Part shown: positions 22,551 through 35,599 of the stretch, one piece after another
How the letters are laid out: the number at the start of each line of letters is the position of its first letter
Numbering within the stretch: the first letter of the stretch is position 1
DNA from: Antrodiella citrinella
Taxonomy: Eukaryota; Basidiomycota; Agaricomycetes; Polyporales; Steccherinaceae
Direction: 5' to 3'
DNA length: 64,000 nt
NCBI GenBank assembly: GCA_004802725.1
Contig: SGPM01000033.1
Coordinates: forward strand, 1-64,000
Notes under the pieces: generated by a model
Told to the model about the DNA's origin: nothing
Seen by the model: only the letters and a program-made list of their open reading frames with translations
Database searches by the model: none
Made by a program: the position numbers and the translations under genes

Positions 22551-25500
22551 TCACGCACCCGTTCGTCGTCCAAAGTCCCCGTGCACGTCCAGCAGAATTT
22601 TCAGCGCATTGCGAGCCCGCACCTTCGACATGTCCTCCGGTTGCGACGTAAACGCCGTCTCCACTTCTCTTGGCTTGTCCTGGAATGGATACTGCGCCGA
22701 GAAAGCCGTCCCGCAGAAGCCAACAGCAACGCCCAATCCGGTCACATCCAACACCCACACCCACCGAGAACAAGAGGTCATATCCGGGCAAAGAAAAAAA
22801 CGTATTACATAGCATGTCAGCAACCAATGACCCGAGGCGATATGCGCGCTGACCACTCACAGGCAAGAACTGTCATACGTAGAAAGTCAGCATCCTGGGT
22901 TCTCTTGACCTTGACAACGACCGCGTCACGTACCTTCTGCAGGTACTCGTACGCCACGAGCGTGAATCCGAACTGCGGACTGCTTCGGATAATACGCGCT
23001 GGGCCACCCTTGAAGAACGCCTTGAAGCCTTCTTCACGGTCTGTCAATACGCAGGTGAGCAAACCGTGACGTGTGACAGAATCAGTCGGGATCGTTCATA
23101 TCTCGAGTGTTCATTGCAATTACTTACAGATCTTCACAAACGCATCACCCATACCCTTGTAGTGGGTCTGACCAGTCTTCGCCTCAGTCTGGAGACGGGT
23201 CTTCACGACATCTATCAGATATCACAATGGAAAGAGTATCCATCTGCCATCAGTGCTGCAACAACCACGACGTTGACAAAACAACGAACCCGCTGGTGTC
23301 GTGAAATATGCCGCAGGCATACCACTATGCCAAGATAAATAAGCAGGATAGGTCAGTACAGCCTCCAAGTCGATATCGGGCATAGCCAATACAAATCGCA
23401 CTCCCAACGCAACGCAATATAAATGACGTACGCGAGAGCAGCAGCTGATAGAGTCTCCAAAAACGACAGCTGCTTGCCATTGTACCCCTCGTTGAAGATG
23501 TCCTTCTTGAGATGCCAGTACGACGGGAAGTAGATCGCGGAGAAGGGGATATCGCGCAGCAAGCACGCGGTCGCGCCCTTGTACAGGCCGAACAGACCCA
23601 GCTGTCGGACGATGTGCACTGCACCTTTCGGTGCGGCACCTTCCAACTTTGCGGCTTCACCCTGCATTTGCAAACGAATCTTCCTATTTGGAGCATTTTG
23701 TGAGCAGAGCCTCTCATAAACAAAGGGACAGATACTCACACAATCTCCAGCGGATTGGTGAAGACCTACGGCAAATGTCAGTGGTTTCGGCTGATGCTGA
23801 TGGGCGAAGGAGCTTACAACTTGACAACCTCCAGCTGTCGCACCAGCGATGAGCTCCCAGTGCAGCTTGATCCTGCCAGTTTCTGGGTCCATTGCGCGAG
23901 AGCGAACAAAGTCGTTCACGGTCAGCTTAATGGCTTTCTCCGGTGCGACACCCTGAAAAGCGACTGATCAGTGAGTCGTACGCAAATACAAACACGACGG
24001 TACTGACGATGAGTTGGGGACCCAGTCCACGGTAGAAGCCGACGAATCCTTCATTCCGGAAGACCTTCTTTATGCAGTCGAAGCTGTTCTTGTAGAGAAG
24101 CTGACCGACGACGCTGCTCCGTTGGTTCTGCATCCGGGTCTGACGAACAGTGAGTTACAGCGATGGCATTAGACACAAGACCGCATTACCTTGACTGAGA
24201 AACAGTGTTAGTACGACGTCGGTTTGAAAGTGTTGCAGACTTACCCAAATCTATAGGGTATACGATCGTGGCTCCGAAGGATCCGGCAATACCTAACGCC
24301 TCATCAGCGCACCGCGTCGTGATATAAACCCGCAAACCTACCTCCAAGTACGAAGCTGTACACCGAGTGGCCCACCTGGTGCAAGATCCCGTGCGAGGCG
24401 TGTTCCTCCTTCTTCTCGTCCGCCGCTTCCGCAGGCGCACGCCATCTCGGGTCCAAAAGCTGCGCGAACTCGATCAACGCAAGTCGTTGTGACGCTGAGC
24501 CGCGTCCCGCGAAGTGGAAGACGATGGACGCCTCCATGGGCGTGAACAGGGAGTACCGCGTGGACGACACGCAGTGGTTCATGAAATCCGACTGGTCGAT
24601 CCGACCGTCTTTGGACTTACGCGTGGCTTCGCGGATGATCCTACGAACGCGTCAATACAAAAAACTATACAAAGAACCTGCCGGGACACGTACCGTTCTA
24701 CCATGTCCATCTCTGCGTGCACAATTCGCGTCAAACGGGTCTACTAAGCAGAACAGACCGTGCATACCTCTAATCACATTGTGGAATGCGATGACCTCTG
24801 AATACGAGATCCTTCCACCGGGCGTCAACGTGCAAAGCGTCGGCAGACGATCAATCACGGCTTGCGAGAGTTTGTGTCCGGCAAGTTCCTAAAGGGCAGA
24901 TGTCAGTATCGAATACGGTGGGGCGGGGATAGTGCGACGAGTGGGTTGGGGTTGAAGACGGACGGACCATGATAATCCGCTTGAACTGGTCAGGGCGGAT
25001 GAACCCGTCTTGGTCGTTGTCGAGGAACTTGAAGGCTTGACGAAGACGTTCGCCTTGCAGCCCCTTCATGAGTTGTGTGAACTCGTTGTCTGTAAGTTGC
25101 ACTCTTTGAGCATACGGGAAAGTCATTGCATAAACTGTTACGCACAACCAAGGACGTGTGTCCCGTTCTTCTTGCCGAGGTAGAGCTTGACCCAGTCACT
25201 GCAAAGTACGGTTTAATGGAAGCGCAACAGCGAATGCAGACCACGTACCAGTCAAAGTCAAAAGGAATGGAATCCGGACCAATGTTCGCCTGGAACACTT
25301 TCTTGAACTCATCGTACGTGATGGTGCCCGAGTTGTCCACGTCAAAGTACTGGAACGCGATCCAGTAGTCCGCGTCCGGCCGCTTCAAGATGGTCTGGAA
25401 CACAACGAAGTCGTCCCACGACACCAAACCCCGCTTCGAGGAATCTGCGACGGGGAACAGCGTGGCGAACTGGGCACGGCCAATTTTCGTCAGGTCGCCC

Positions 25501-25672
25501 TTCGGTGCGATCGCGTTCACGAACTGGTCTGCGTTCAGAAACCTGGCAGACGGTCAACACAGGCATACAAATGTGAAAGACGAAGCACGCACTTGTCAGA
25601 CTCGACAACGACCTGCGCGTTGGTCTCGAACGTCCTTCTCCACCGCTTCAGTTCGTTCTCCGGGACTGCCAT
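22551..25672 (-). CDS. AGC1: Calcium-regulated mitochondrial aspartate/glutamate carrier (AGC, Aralar type)
   Basis: Inner-membrane exchanger of aspartate and glutamate for the malate-aspartate shuttle. About 690 residues and many exons. The N-terminal half is an EF-hand regulatory domain: [20 protein letters not shown] and [19 protein letters not shown] show D-x-D-x-S/D-G loops, and [11 protein letters not shown] follows. The C-terminal half is a six-helix carrier with three PxD/ExxK signatures: [27 protein letters not shown] and [13 protein letters not shown]. Each is followed by a GxxGFYRG-like or GFKAFFKGG helix motif. [16 protein letters not shown] is the sixth helix. The start at 25672 ([11 protein letters not shown]) was chosen over an in-frame ATG at 25780 because family proteins begin near there. 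The C-terminus ends [12 protein letters not shown]. Confidence 0.93.
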
Positions 25673-26285
25673 GGCGCTCTTGACGGTCTTGATGGCGCTG
25701 GCCGCTCTGCTGGGCGCTGGGTCGGGGGCATCGCAGTGTACGAGGTTGGTGAATACGGGCGGGAGGTTTATAGGAAACATGGGGATATTAGGACTGGTAT
25801 AGGGAAGGGTATAGGGGAGGTATAGGTGTGAGCGAGTCGTCTAGTGGGTCGAGTAGACTGGCGTGTAGAGTAGTCTAATGGTTTATGGAGAAATAGCCAA
25901 GAGAAATGGAGAGTCGGAAGAAAGTGAGAACGAGGAAAGAGCGTCGGAGGAGCGGGGAAGAAATTTGAAATGATCCGTGGCACGCAGGCGTTTTCCTCCG
26001 GTGCAATACAGGGCTCTTTCGGGCTCTCGGGACGCTTCGCAAAACAGCCGTGGCGGGCTCATCATTACTTTCCGAAGGTGAGTCCGGTGAAAACATGTGA
26101 TGGAGTAAAACCTGCAAGACGTACGCGAATGTTTGCATGCTAATAGCTAACGAGACGATACCGAATTACTTCCGCGACGGGCATGCAGCTACCCGCAACT
26201 TCGTGAGGGAGCATCGTCCATAAGTCAACCGTACGTATAGTTCCACCAGCCCCATGTCCTTGTGGTATCTAAATAGCAGTACATC
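25673..26285. other. Intergenic region
   Basis: Likely promoter and 5' UTR of the carrier and 3' end of the BTB gene. No domain-bearing open frame is present. Confidence 0.45.
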
Positions 26286-27459
26286 TCAGGCGGACATCAT
26301 GTCGAACCACCCGAAGACAGTCGGTATTTCGTCCCACAACTTTGTCCTCGTGTCCCTCGCCGCCTTCTCAGCTCGCTCCCAACAAGGTCCACATATAGCA
26401 TCCGGCCTCCCCGCAGCCAAGAGTCGTTTGAGGAGGAGGATCGGATCATGTGACTGCATCTCCCTTGTGTTTAAGGTCATATTTTTCTCCCTCCACGCAT
26501 CCAGATTGGTGATGCACTGTCGACAGGAATACATCCCTGTCAAAGCGGGCACATTTTTGCTTGGGTCCTCCATCTCCTTCAACACCTTGTCAAACGCTTC
26601 TTTTCCTCGCTTCAAGGCTGCCTGTCCGTTGTCACCCAACAAATGCCACCGTACGGCGGGAAAGTGGATCGTACGCTGCGAGGAGAGCGGTTCGTACTGC
26701 ATATCGTAGCCAGTACGGCGTACGGTGTCCCACTCGGCCTTTGGAGACGCTGAGAGGAGTACCAAGGACGCAGCCCGTAGAAGGGTTGGGCAGTTGTGGT
26801 CGAGGGCGAAACGAATGGTGGAGCCAGCTTCAGGGAAACGCTCGTCGATGTAGCGGCCACCGTACTGGTATTTGGGTGCACTTTTGATGTGCTGATCGAT
26901 GGCTTTGTGCATATCGCCTTGGAAGTCATCCCATTCCTCTACATTCTGAGGCCAGTCACCTTCCAGGTGCTGCCGAATCAGAGTACGTATGGGCATGACT
27001 TCGTATTTTTTGGCGAGCTTCATCACGCCCGAGAGTTCGATCGGTGTATTTGGATGGCGTCGCTTGAGATCCAGTGATCTGTACACATGGTCAGTACACA
27101 CAAGAATATATGCACCGAGACTATTTGACTCACGCGACGTTGTAGAGAGCCAAGAGCAGCTTCTCCAGCTCATCTGTAGGGTCCGGCATGCGCACCCACG
27201 CCACACCGTCGTACATCTCTCCGGGGGATACTGACATGGGTACGCCCAACATCTCCTGAAATACGATGGATTGTCGTGAAAGGTATATCTTGTCGACACG
27301 GTAGAAAGTGGTGACTTGATCTGCTGAATCGGAGGATAGAACTATGTCTCCATCCTCGAAATACAACTTTGGATGGCGAACGCCTGGCAATGACGGGTCT
27401 GTGGATGTAGCGCCTCCTTCGGATGAAAATGTATCATGGTCGGATGGCTCAGCAAGCAT
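26286..27459 (-). CDS. BTB-domain protein with two CxxC pairs
   Basis: Two exons with one intron of about 58 bp (about 27077-27134, GTGAGT donor). The N-terminal about 110 residues are a BTB/POZ fold: LYFEDGDIVLSSD, FYRVDKIYLSRQSIVFQEML and ELEKLLLALYNVA. After it comes ELSGVMKLAKKYEVMPIRTL, which is typical of fungal BTB proteins. The C-terminal part is helical and holds two cysteine pairs, SCRQC and ICGPC, about 55 residues apart, which could bind zinc. BTB proteins usually dimerise or act as cullin-3 adaptors. Mushroom genomes carry many such genes. No partner domain (Kelch, zinc finger of known type) is seen. Confidence 0.8.
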
Positions 27460-27809
27460 ATTGTGCGTGAAGGCAATGTTGGTGGACGTAGGATGTATTC
27501 AGGATGTACTCGTGGTTGTGTGGCGCTGGTATGGAGGAAAAGGACATGTCTGGCTCACCGGGCCGCAGTGTTCCGCAGGGCGCACACGGGGTTAGGGTTA
27601 CTCACGTTGCATCGTAAATCAAACGAATGTTCATCGAAAGTCGCCTAGAGTTGTCTTTCGTGGTTGAATTTCATCTGTTTTGAAGAAGAACCAGAGCTGT
27701 AGAGAAAGACCTCCAGCGAAGTGCAAGCCCCGAGCGACGCGTTCGCAACGTACCGCCTTCGGTGAACTGCGGGCGTCTATCGCGTTGTTACCTCCGCCCA
27801 CCAACATCC

Positions 27810-28798
27810 ATGTCGACGTACGACTCTCTTCATAGGCAATGCCGCACCCTTGAATCTCTCTTCGATAGCAAACTCACGTCGTACTCTCGCCTAGCCTCCA
27901 CTGTCACTCGGAGCTCAGATGACCTCGAAGCCAGTGGGTCGGCAGAGCGGTGGAAGGACCTGGAAGTGGAAGTGGAGGAGCTACTAGCCAAGGTTCGTTC
28001 CCCTTTGAGAGGGTCATTGAGGTCACGTTGACCGTATACTGTGATACTTATCCGTTGTTTTGTTCGTTTGCAAGCTAGGAGAGATTAATGAGCAGCTGAA
28101 CGTGTTGTCGAATGACCCGGATACCCCGCCGTCTCAGTCGATGCAACGAGCTATTCAGAGGCATAGAGACGTGTATCAAGACTACTCAAGAGAGTTACGA
28201 AGGACAAAGGTGAGTGTCAGGCCTGTTCCTGTCGTAGGTGCGCGGGGGCTAATCCCACGTCGCAGTCGAATGTCCAACATGCACTTGATCAAGCGAATCT
28301 CCTCAGCGGAGTGCGGAACGATATTGAGTGAGTGATGCATAGAGATGAACCTCCGTGCTTGTCTAACATGTACTCCGAATGTTGCAGTGCGTACAAGTCG
28401 TCCGCCGCGGATTCACTGCTAGCCGAACGAGGGCACATCGACAACTCACATCAGATGACGGACGATATGCTAGCGTGAGTTTACAGTTTTCCACGCCTTC
28501 TGGCTCCTTTTGATGCTGACACTATTGTCCTACCTACTTTCAGTCAAGCATACGAAACTCGCGCCGAGTTCGGTCGTCAGCGGAGCACCATTTCTGGCAT
28601 AAATGCACGAATGCAGGGCGTCATGAGTATGTATTCCTTCCGACTCATCCTGCTCTTCTTATATCGTCTCTGGCAGGTTCAATACCGGGAATCAACAGTC
28701 TTGTTGGCATGATTAAGTCGCGTCGAAGGAGAGACTCTATCATCCTTGGTGTGATCATCGGACTGTGTACCATTCTACTTCTTACTTACATCTTCTAG
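27810..28798 (+). CDS. GOS1: Golgi SNARE GOS1 (GOSR1/GOS28)
   Basis: v-SNARE of the Golgi that drives intra-Golgi and ER-Golgi vesicle fusion. Six exons with exact phase (27810-27992, 28075-28209, 28266-28327, 28388-28474, 28544-28626, 28677-28798) give 223 residues. It opens STYDSLHRQCRTLESLFDSK. The N-terminal helices (YSRLASTVTRSS, LGEINEQLNVLSND) precede RHRDVYQDYSRELRRTKSNV. The SNARE helix is in the last third, with LAERGHIDNSHQMTDDML and AYETRAEFGRQRSTISGIN. The C-terminal anchor is SIILGVIIGLCTILLLTYIF. The length is normal for the family. A degraded partial copy lies at 34585-35423. Confidence 0.93.
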
Positions 28799-28966
28799 TT
28801 CTATGTATGCACGAGCATAATTATTCAGATCTTTTCGTACGAGGCTGATACTATGGACAGCATCTGACATCATCCGAAAAAAGCAGCCACTAAGGAAACA
28901 TTGTGTGCAGCGGTAGACGTGATGTGAGGGGTCTTCAGATCGGCGCGCTCAATGTGAAGGCTTTCC
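27960..28966 (+). repeat. Direct duplication, copy 1 (GOS1 exons 1-6 and 3' flank)
   Basis: Matches 34585-35590 in the same orientation. It begins near the end of GOS1 exon 1 and runs about 165 bases past its stop into the 3' flank. The match ends at GGCTTTCCCAC, where arm B of the inverted duplication begins. Confidence 0.85.
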
Positions 28967-30345
28967 CACCGAGGTCGTATCCACAGTCGTACCATCCCTC
29001 GCGATAAAAGCCCTACCCGCGGACGAGCCCCGGTGGTCTGCACGGCGCGTTGTCGTCGCCGAGCTGTCAGAGAGCGTCGAGGCGAAGCTGGATCGGATGC
29101 AGAAGGAGATCGAGTTGATCCTTCCTGCAACTTACGCAGCATCATACCCCCACCGACACGTCCCCCGTCGTGTATCCTTCCCCACCTCCACCCTTGGTTT
29201 GTACTCCTGCACGTTGCGGTGAGACAGACCAAGACGGGATGTGTGTTTACAGATACCAATCGTGCCAGAGAAACGACCCCACGGCCACTCCACGCATATA
29301 TATTTCCTCCTCGACCATTGTTGTTTTCCCCTCACTCTGTCTCGCTCACCTATTCATTCTCTGCGCTTATTCCACACACATGTAATCAAATCCTCGTTAT
29401 TCGTTAAACCTTTCTTCCTCTCTGTGAAAAAATATGCATGCAGCAGTGGATCCTCTCTCTCTTTTGTGTACGGCCATTATCATATTATAGCACGTAAACA
29501 CAGAATCATCTCGTAACCCCCCGTTGTGTTGTTCTCTCCCATTTGTGTTGTTTCTCGTTGCAATAATACACGCCACCTTTTCCACGCACACGTTCACCCT
29601 CCTCTGCCCCGCCTGGTCTTCGGTGTTCACTGCTCCGTTTTTCCTGTTTGCACGTCGCATCTCACGTCTCCCCTTTCTATCCCTTTCATACACTCTTTTT
29701 CGCCGCGCGCGCGGGCTATGCAGGATATTCGCGTTCCCCCTCCCTCCCAGAACGACGACGTTGCGGTCTGTATTGTGATAATATGTTACAATGAGTAGAA
29801 CCCTCCTATCCTATTTCCAGCTTTACTTGTGACCTTTCTTTCTTTCTCTGGTGGGGACTCCGAGTCCGATGACTTGTCAAGGTTTACGCGTGGGTGTACG
29901 CCGGAAACTAGCGGTACTAGTACTAGCGGAGGACGCTCACAGATGGACGTCCGAGTCGCGACATCAAAGCTTACTATACCGACAAGCATTGAAGCAAGCA
30001 ATGTTCAACGTTCGTTGTTCCGTTGACGTCCTCCAAGGTCCCAGAATTGGAAAGTCCCAGGAAGCCATTGATCAACAGGCGCAAATAGTACAACAAACGG
30101 GGTGGCGGCAACCTCCAGGGGTGCCGGCGAAGTTTGAATTTTGTTTGGCAGGTGGTGATGGTGGACTCAAGCCTCAGGCTGTCGGTGTCGATGAGAAAAA
30201 AATCATCGGAGATCAACTTGTCATTGTGTACGGGAGATGATCAATATTGAGGGTATGACTAGTGTGACAACAGTACCGAGACTGAGACCCATCTCGAGGT
30301 GAGAAAGAACGCAAAAAAGGGTCAGACGCCAAGGCCTGGGTTCTT
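28965..30345 (+). repeat. Inverted duplication, arm B
   Basis: The reverse complement of arm A (about 650-3300), without its 800-1690 insert. It joins GOS1 3' flanking sequence abruptly at about 28965. Shared words include GCACGTTGCGGTGAGACAG near 29210 and TCAATATTGAGG near 30240. It carries no transposase and no obvious target-site repeat. Confidence 0.7.
28970..29118 (+). pseudogene. Forkhead gene 3' fragment
   Basis: About 150 bases that match the coding strand of the forkhead gene at its residues of type SYPQSYHPSR, GGLHGA and SESVEAKLDRMQKEI. The reading frame is broken by indels (TAA at CCTCGCGATAA) and the coiled coil is cut after MQKEIE. The remaining coding sequence is deleted and the 3' flank follows directly. 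Confidence 0.75.
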
Positions 30346-31180
30346 TGCGCTGGATTGAGAAGCTCCTCCCCCTTAATCTTCTCCTCCAGTATGGATAGGA
30401 TGTGTTGATACGGCGTAATCCTGTTCGCGAAGTATGTGTACGGGTTCAGCTTGGCATAGAACTTGATGAGAAGGCAGAGCATAGCGGACGCTCGGAAAGA
30501 GATGGACGGACATCCTATAACTAAACAGATGGCGAGAGTCTCGAAAGACGACATCTTGTGCAATGGTGGATGCGAGCAGAGCAGGTTGAGAGACGTTAGG
30601 ATCGACGCGTTCAATTTTGAACATGCAGACCACTTTCCCACACCTGCTTCTACGCCACACCGTGACACGCATCCCCTCTTTCAGGCATTGCAAGAGGAGG
30701 ACGTTCATGAATCCGGTGTGAAGGCGCGGAAAGTCTTAGAAAAGTGACATTGNAGCTGTCATCCCCTTGCGAGCCAGAGCGGCGGATACTCCTGCATATC
30801 TTGTNCTGAACGGCTCTGTCGCAGCAAGTACCAGGAGACTAGATGTATCTCAGTTGCCCGTACCATGCAAGGTGTACTGTGCAGTAACATGATGTAGAGC
30901 ATGACACGAGAAGTTGTGTTGCATAACTGGAGCTTGTCCAGTATCACTTAGCGGCCGAACCAGATCTCTCAACAAGAAAGACGGAAGAAGACGCCAACAA
31001 CATGCGCCAATANCGCCTCGGTATATCAAAGTCGTCATGGAGGAGCGATCAAGACAGGCGATGGGATCGTTCAGCTCCGAAGAATCTTGCATTTGTGTTA
31101 AGGAGTATGAACCGCGACGCGTAACCCTGCAAGAATTTAACGTCAATTGCACGGCGTCGAAGGAGTCCAAGGGAACGCAC
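30346..31180. other. Patchwork sequence with repeated words and ambiguous bases
   Basis: Holds a minus-strand open stretch with LNPYTYFANRITPYQHIL and LEEKIKGEELLNPAQRTQ that looks protein-like but matches no family I know. The segment 30590-30665, ending in CACACCTGCTTCTACGCCAC, is repeated at about 35555-35605 downstream of the broken GOS1, and its left half also at 28930-28965. Ambiguous bases begin at 30753. Confidence 0.4.
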
Positions 31181-31181
31181 A

Positions 31182-31781
31182 TTATATGAAATAGGTAGCG
31201 TAGTCTAACGCGTCTGCAACTTTAGCTGGAGTCATNAACGATGGGTCGTCGACTGAAAGCGCGTTCGAGTCAAATTTATCACGAAAGTAATGCATTGAGT
31301 ACGCACTGTTTAGTTNGGAGATATGCAAAGTCTGCCNATATATAGCCTTGAGCTTCCGATGCATGATCCGTACCNAGATGTAATATGCGGGAAANAACAT
31401 GTCGACAGTCATATAGGGTCNGATGAGCCGCTCGTAGANTCGAATTCTCGCCGAACACCTGACAATAGCGTAGCGGACCCGAACCATGAATATTCGTGTC
31501 AGAGTATACATCATACTGTGCTACTCACAGTTGCGTCGTCTCGAGGAATGGTGCCCTCTGCACATGTGTCAGATGCAACTCATCGATCCTATCCTCCAAC
31601 AACGCGAATTCGGCCAGGAACGGTTGTATNTTCTTCTCGTAGTATTTCGTGGGTCTTGAGAAGGAGTGGACGGCTTTTAGCGCGACGTAGAAGATAACAG
31701 TAAACCAACTCCGGGNACACGATCGGCACGANGACNACTGAGACCAAGAATGCNATAGAAGATTTATGAAATCTTTCGAGG
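31182..31781 (-). CDS. Unrecognised protein, partial, next to assembly gap
   Basis: A minus-strand reading with one plausible intron (GTGAGTAGC to GTCAG near 31470-31533) encodes FTVIFYVALKAVHSFSRPTK, LLEDRIDELHLTHVQRAP, then IMHRKLKAI and SMHYFRDKFDSNALSV. About a dozen Ns blur residues and the 5' end runs into the gap. It has a possible membrane segment (WFTVIFYVALKAV). Some resemblance in style to the 30370-30460 stretch (both have a hydrophobic segment then Y-x-x-x-I-x-P) suggests a small family. Function unknown. Could be a pseudogene. Confidence 0.35.
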
Positions 31782-32192
31782 NNNNNNNNNNNNNNNNNNN
31801 NNNNNNNNNNNNNNNNNNNNNNNNNNNNNNNNNNNNNNNNNNNNNNNNNNNNNNNNNNNNNNNNNNNNNNNNNNNNNNNNNNNNNNNNNNNNNNNNNNNN
31901 NNNNNNNNNNNNNNNNNNNNNNNNNNNNNNNNNNNNNNNNNNNNNNNNNNNNNNNNNNNNNNNNNNNNNNNNNNNNNNNNNNNNNNNNNNNNNNNNNNNN
32001 NNNNNNNNNNNNNNNNNNNNNNNNNNNNNNNNNNNNNNNNNNNNNNNNNNNNNNNNNNNNNNNNNNNNNNNNNNNNNNNNNNNNNNNNNNNNNNNNNNNN
32101 NNNNNNNNNNNNNNNNNNNNNNNNNNNNNNNNNNNNNNNNNNNNNNNNNNNNNNNNNNNNNNNNNNNNNNNNNNNNNNNNNNNNNNNNNNNN
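31782..32192. other. Assembly gap (411 Ns)
   Basis: Unbroken run of N flanked by sequence with scattered ambiguous bases (30753-32224). It lies between the two GOS1 copies, where near-identical repeats could have confused assembly. Confidence 0.98.
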
Positions 32193-32251
32193 ANNTTCNN
32201 ATNCGNNCCATAGANTCGCATNNNTGCTACAAGCGGTCCTGTCCTCAAGAA

Positions 32252-34038
<1,787 letters not shown>

Positions 34039-34199
34039 GGTGAGCGAGATGATCGTTGGAAATGAGAGGTTTCGGCGTTCGTGGGCATGGGCACTCATTT
34101 GGCGCCCGCTGTCTCCTTCCTCTTGGCTTTCATATTGCTACAAATACTTTCACGATTTAGCATGGTGTAACCGCCTTCAATTCTTCTCGACTCACCGAC

Positions 34200-34570
34200 A
34201 CTGGCTGGGACCGCGTATCGCTCTATGATCCCGACGACAACCTGTTCCGTCCCCGACCGCGGATAACACCCGACCGTGGTCACCCTCACTTTCTGGATGC
34301 CAAGATCGCTGGAGAGGCGGGGAAACAGCTGATTCTGAGTGGGAAGGAGAGCATAGTCATGACACATTGGTACGCGATGATGCTATTCTGTGACTGGATC
34401 GAAAGCTCACGAGGCTCTGGCTGTAACAGGATGAGGTCTATGCACGATGTGATCCTTGTTGGGATCGGGACTGCCCTCAATGATGATCCACAGCTTAACG
34501 GTATGTCTATTGAAAAGCGCATTTTGTCGCATACACTGACCCTTTCCAACAGCTAGACATCTACTCTAAC
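34200..34570 (+). pseudogene. RIB7-type riboflavin reductase gene fragment
   Basis: Matches the N-terminal third of the diaminoribosylamino-pyrimidinone phosphate reductase of riboflavin synthesis: LDAKIAGEAGKQLILSGKES with IVMTHW, an intron (GTACGC to TAACAG), MRSMHDVILVGIGTALNDDP and QLN, a second intron (GTATGT to CAACAG), then ARHLL and a stop. Just before LDAKIAG the usual TLTFAQS-like strand is readable only in another frame, so a small deletion is likely. Everything downstream of ARHL is missing: the duplicated GOS1 segment begins within about 20 bases. I conclude that it is a truncated, non-functional copy. A full RIB7 elsewhere would be needed for riboflavin synthesis. Confidence 0.75.
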
Positions 34571-34584
34571 TTCTCCGCGATGGA

Positions 34585-35423
34585 CGAAAGGACCTTCCTG
34601 GAAGTGGAGGACCTACTAGCCAAGGTTCGCTTTCCTCTGAGAGGGTCATTGAGGTCAAGTTGACCGATACTGTGATACTTACCCGTTGTTTTGTTTGTTT
34701 GCAAGCTAGGAGAGATTAATGAGCAGCTGAACGTGTTGTCGAATGACCCGGATACCCCGCCGTCTCAGTCGATGCAACGAGCTATTCAGAGGCATAGAGA
34801 CGTGTATCAAGACTACTCAAGAGAGTTACGAAGGACAAAGGTGAGTGTCAGGCCTGTTCCTGTCGTAGGTGCGCGGGGCCTAATCCCACGTCGCAGGCGA
34901 ATGTCCAACATGCACTTGATCAAGCGAACCTGCTTCGCGGGGTGCGGAACGACATTGAGTGAGTGATGAATTGTGATAAACCTATGTGCTTGTCTAACAC
35001 ATACGGTGAATATTGCAGTGTGTACAAGTCGTCCGCCACGGATTCACTACCAGCCGAACGAGGGCACATTGACAACTCGCATCAGATGACGGACGATATG
35101 CTAGCGTGAGTTTACTAGTTTTCAACGCCTTCTGGTTCCTGACGCTGTTGCCCCACTTTCAGTGAAGCATACGAAACTCGCGCCGAGTTTGGTCGTCGGC
35201 GGAGCACCATTTCTGGCATAAATGCAGGAATGCAGGGCGTTATGAGTATGCATTCCTCCCGACTCTCATCCTACTCTTCTCATATCGTCTCCATGCAGGT
35301 TCAATACCGGGAATCAACAGTCTTGTTGGCATGATCAAGTCGCGTTGAAGGAGAGACTCTATCATCCTCGGTGTGATCATCGGACTGTAAACCATTTTAC
35401 TTCTTACTTACATCTTCTAGTTC
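34585..35423 (+). pseudogene. GOS1 partial duplicate, broken
   Basis: Corresponds to GOS1 from the end of exon 1 onward, with introns retained in place, so it came from DNA and not from mRNA. The first about 55 codons are missing and replaced by sequence abutting the RIB7 fragment. In the last exon AAGTCGCGT is followed by TGA, where the functional gene has CGA, and a TAA replaces a TGT codon in the membrane anchor (GGACTGTAA). Exons 2-5 keep open frames and splice sites, so decay is recent. Confidence 0.9.
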
Positions 35424-35590
35424 TATGTATGCACGAGCATAATTAATCAGATTTTTCCTTACGAGGCTGATATGGACAGCATCTAACCCGAAAGAAATAG
35501 TCACTAAAGAAACATTATGTGCGGTGGTGGACGTGATATGAGGGACGTTCGGATCGGTGCGTTCAACGTGAAGGCTTTCCCACACCTGCT
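34585..35590 (+). repeat. Direct duplication, copy 2 (GOS1 segment)
   Basis: Second copy of 27960-28966. The match runs past the stop codon into the 3' flank (TATGCACGAGCATAATTA, then GCATCTAAC and GGTGGACGTGATATGAGGG), and continues to CACACCTGCTTCTACGCCAC, which copy 1 lacks because arm B interrupts it. Confidence 0.85.
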
Positions 35591-35599
35591 TCTACGCCA

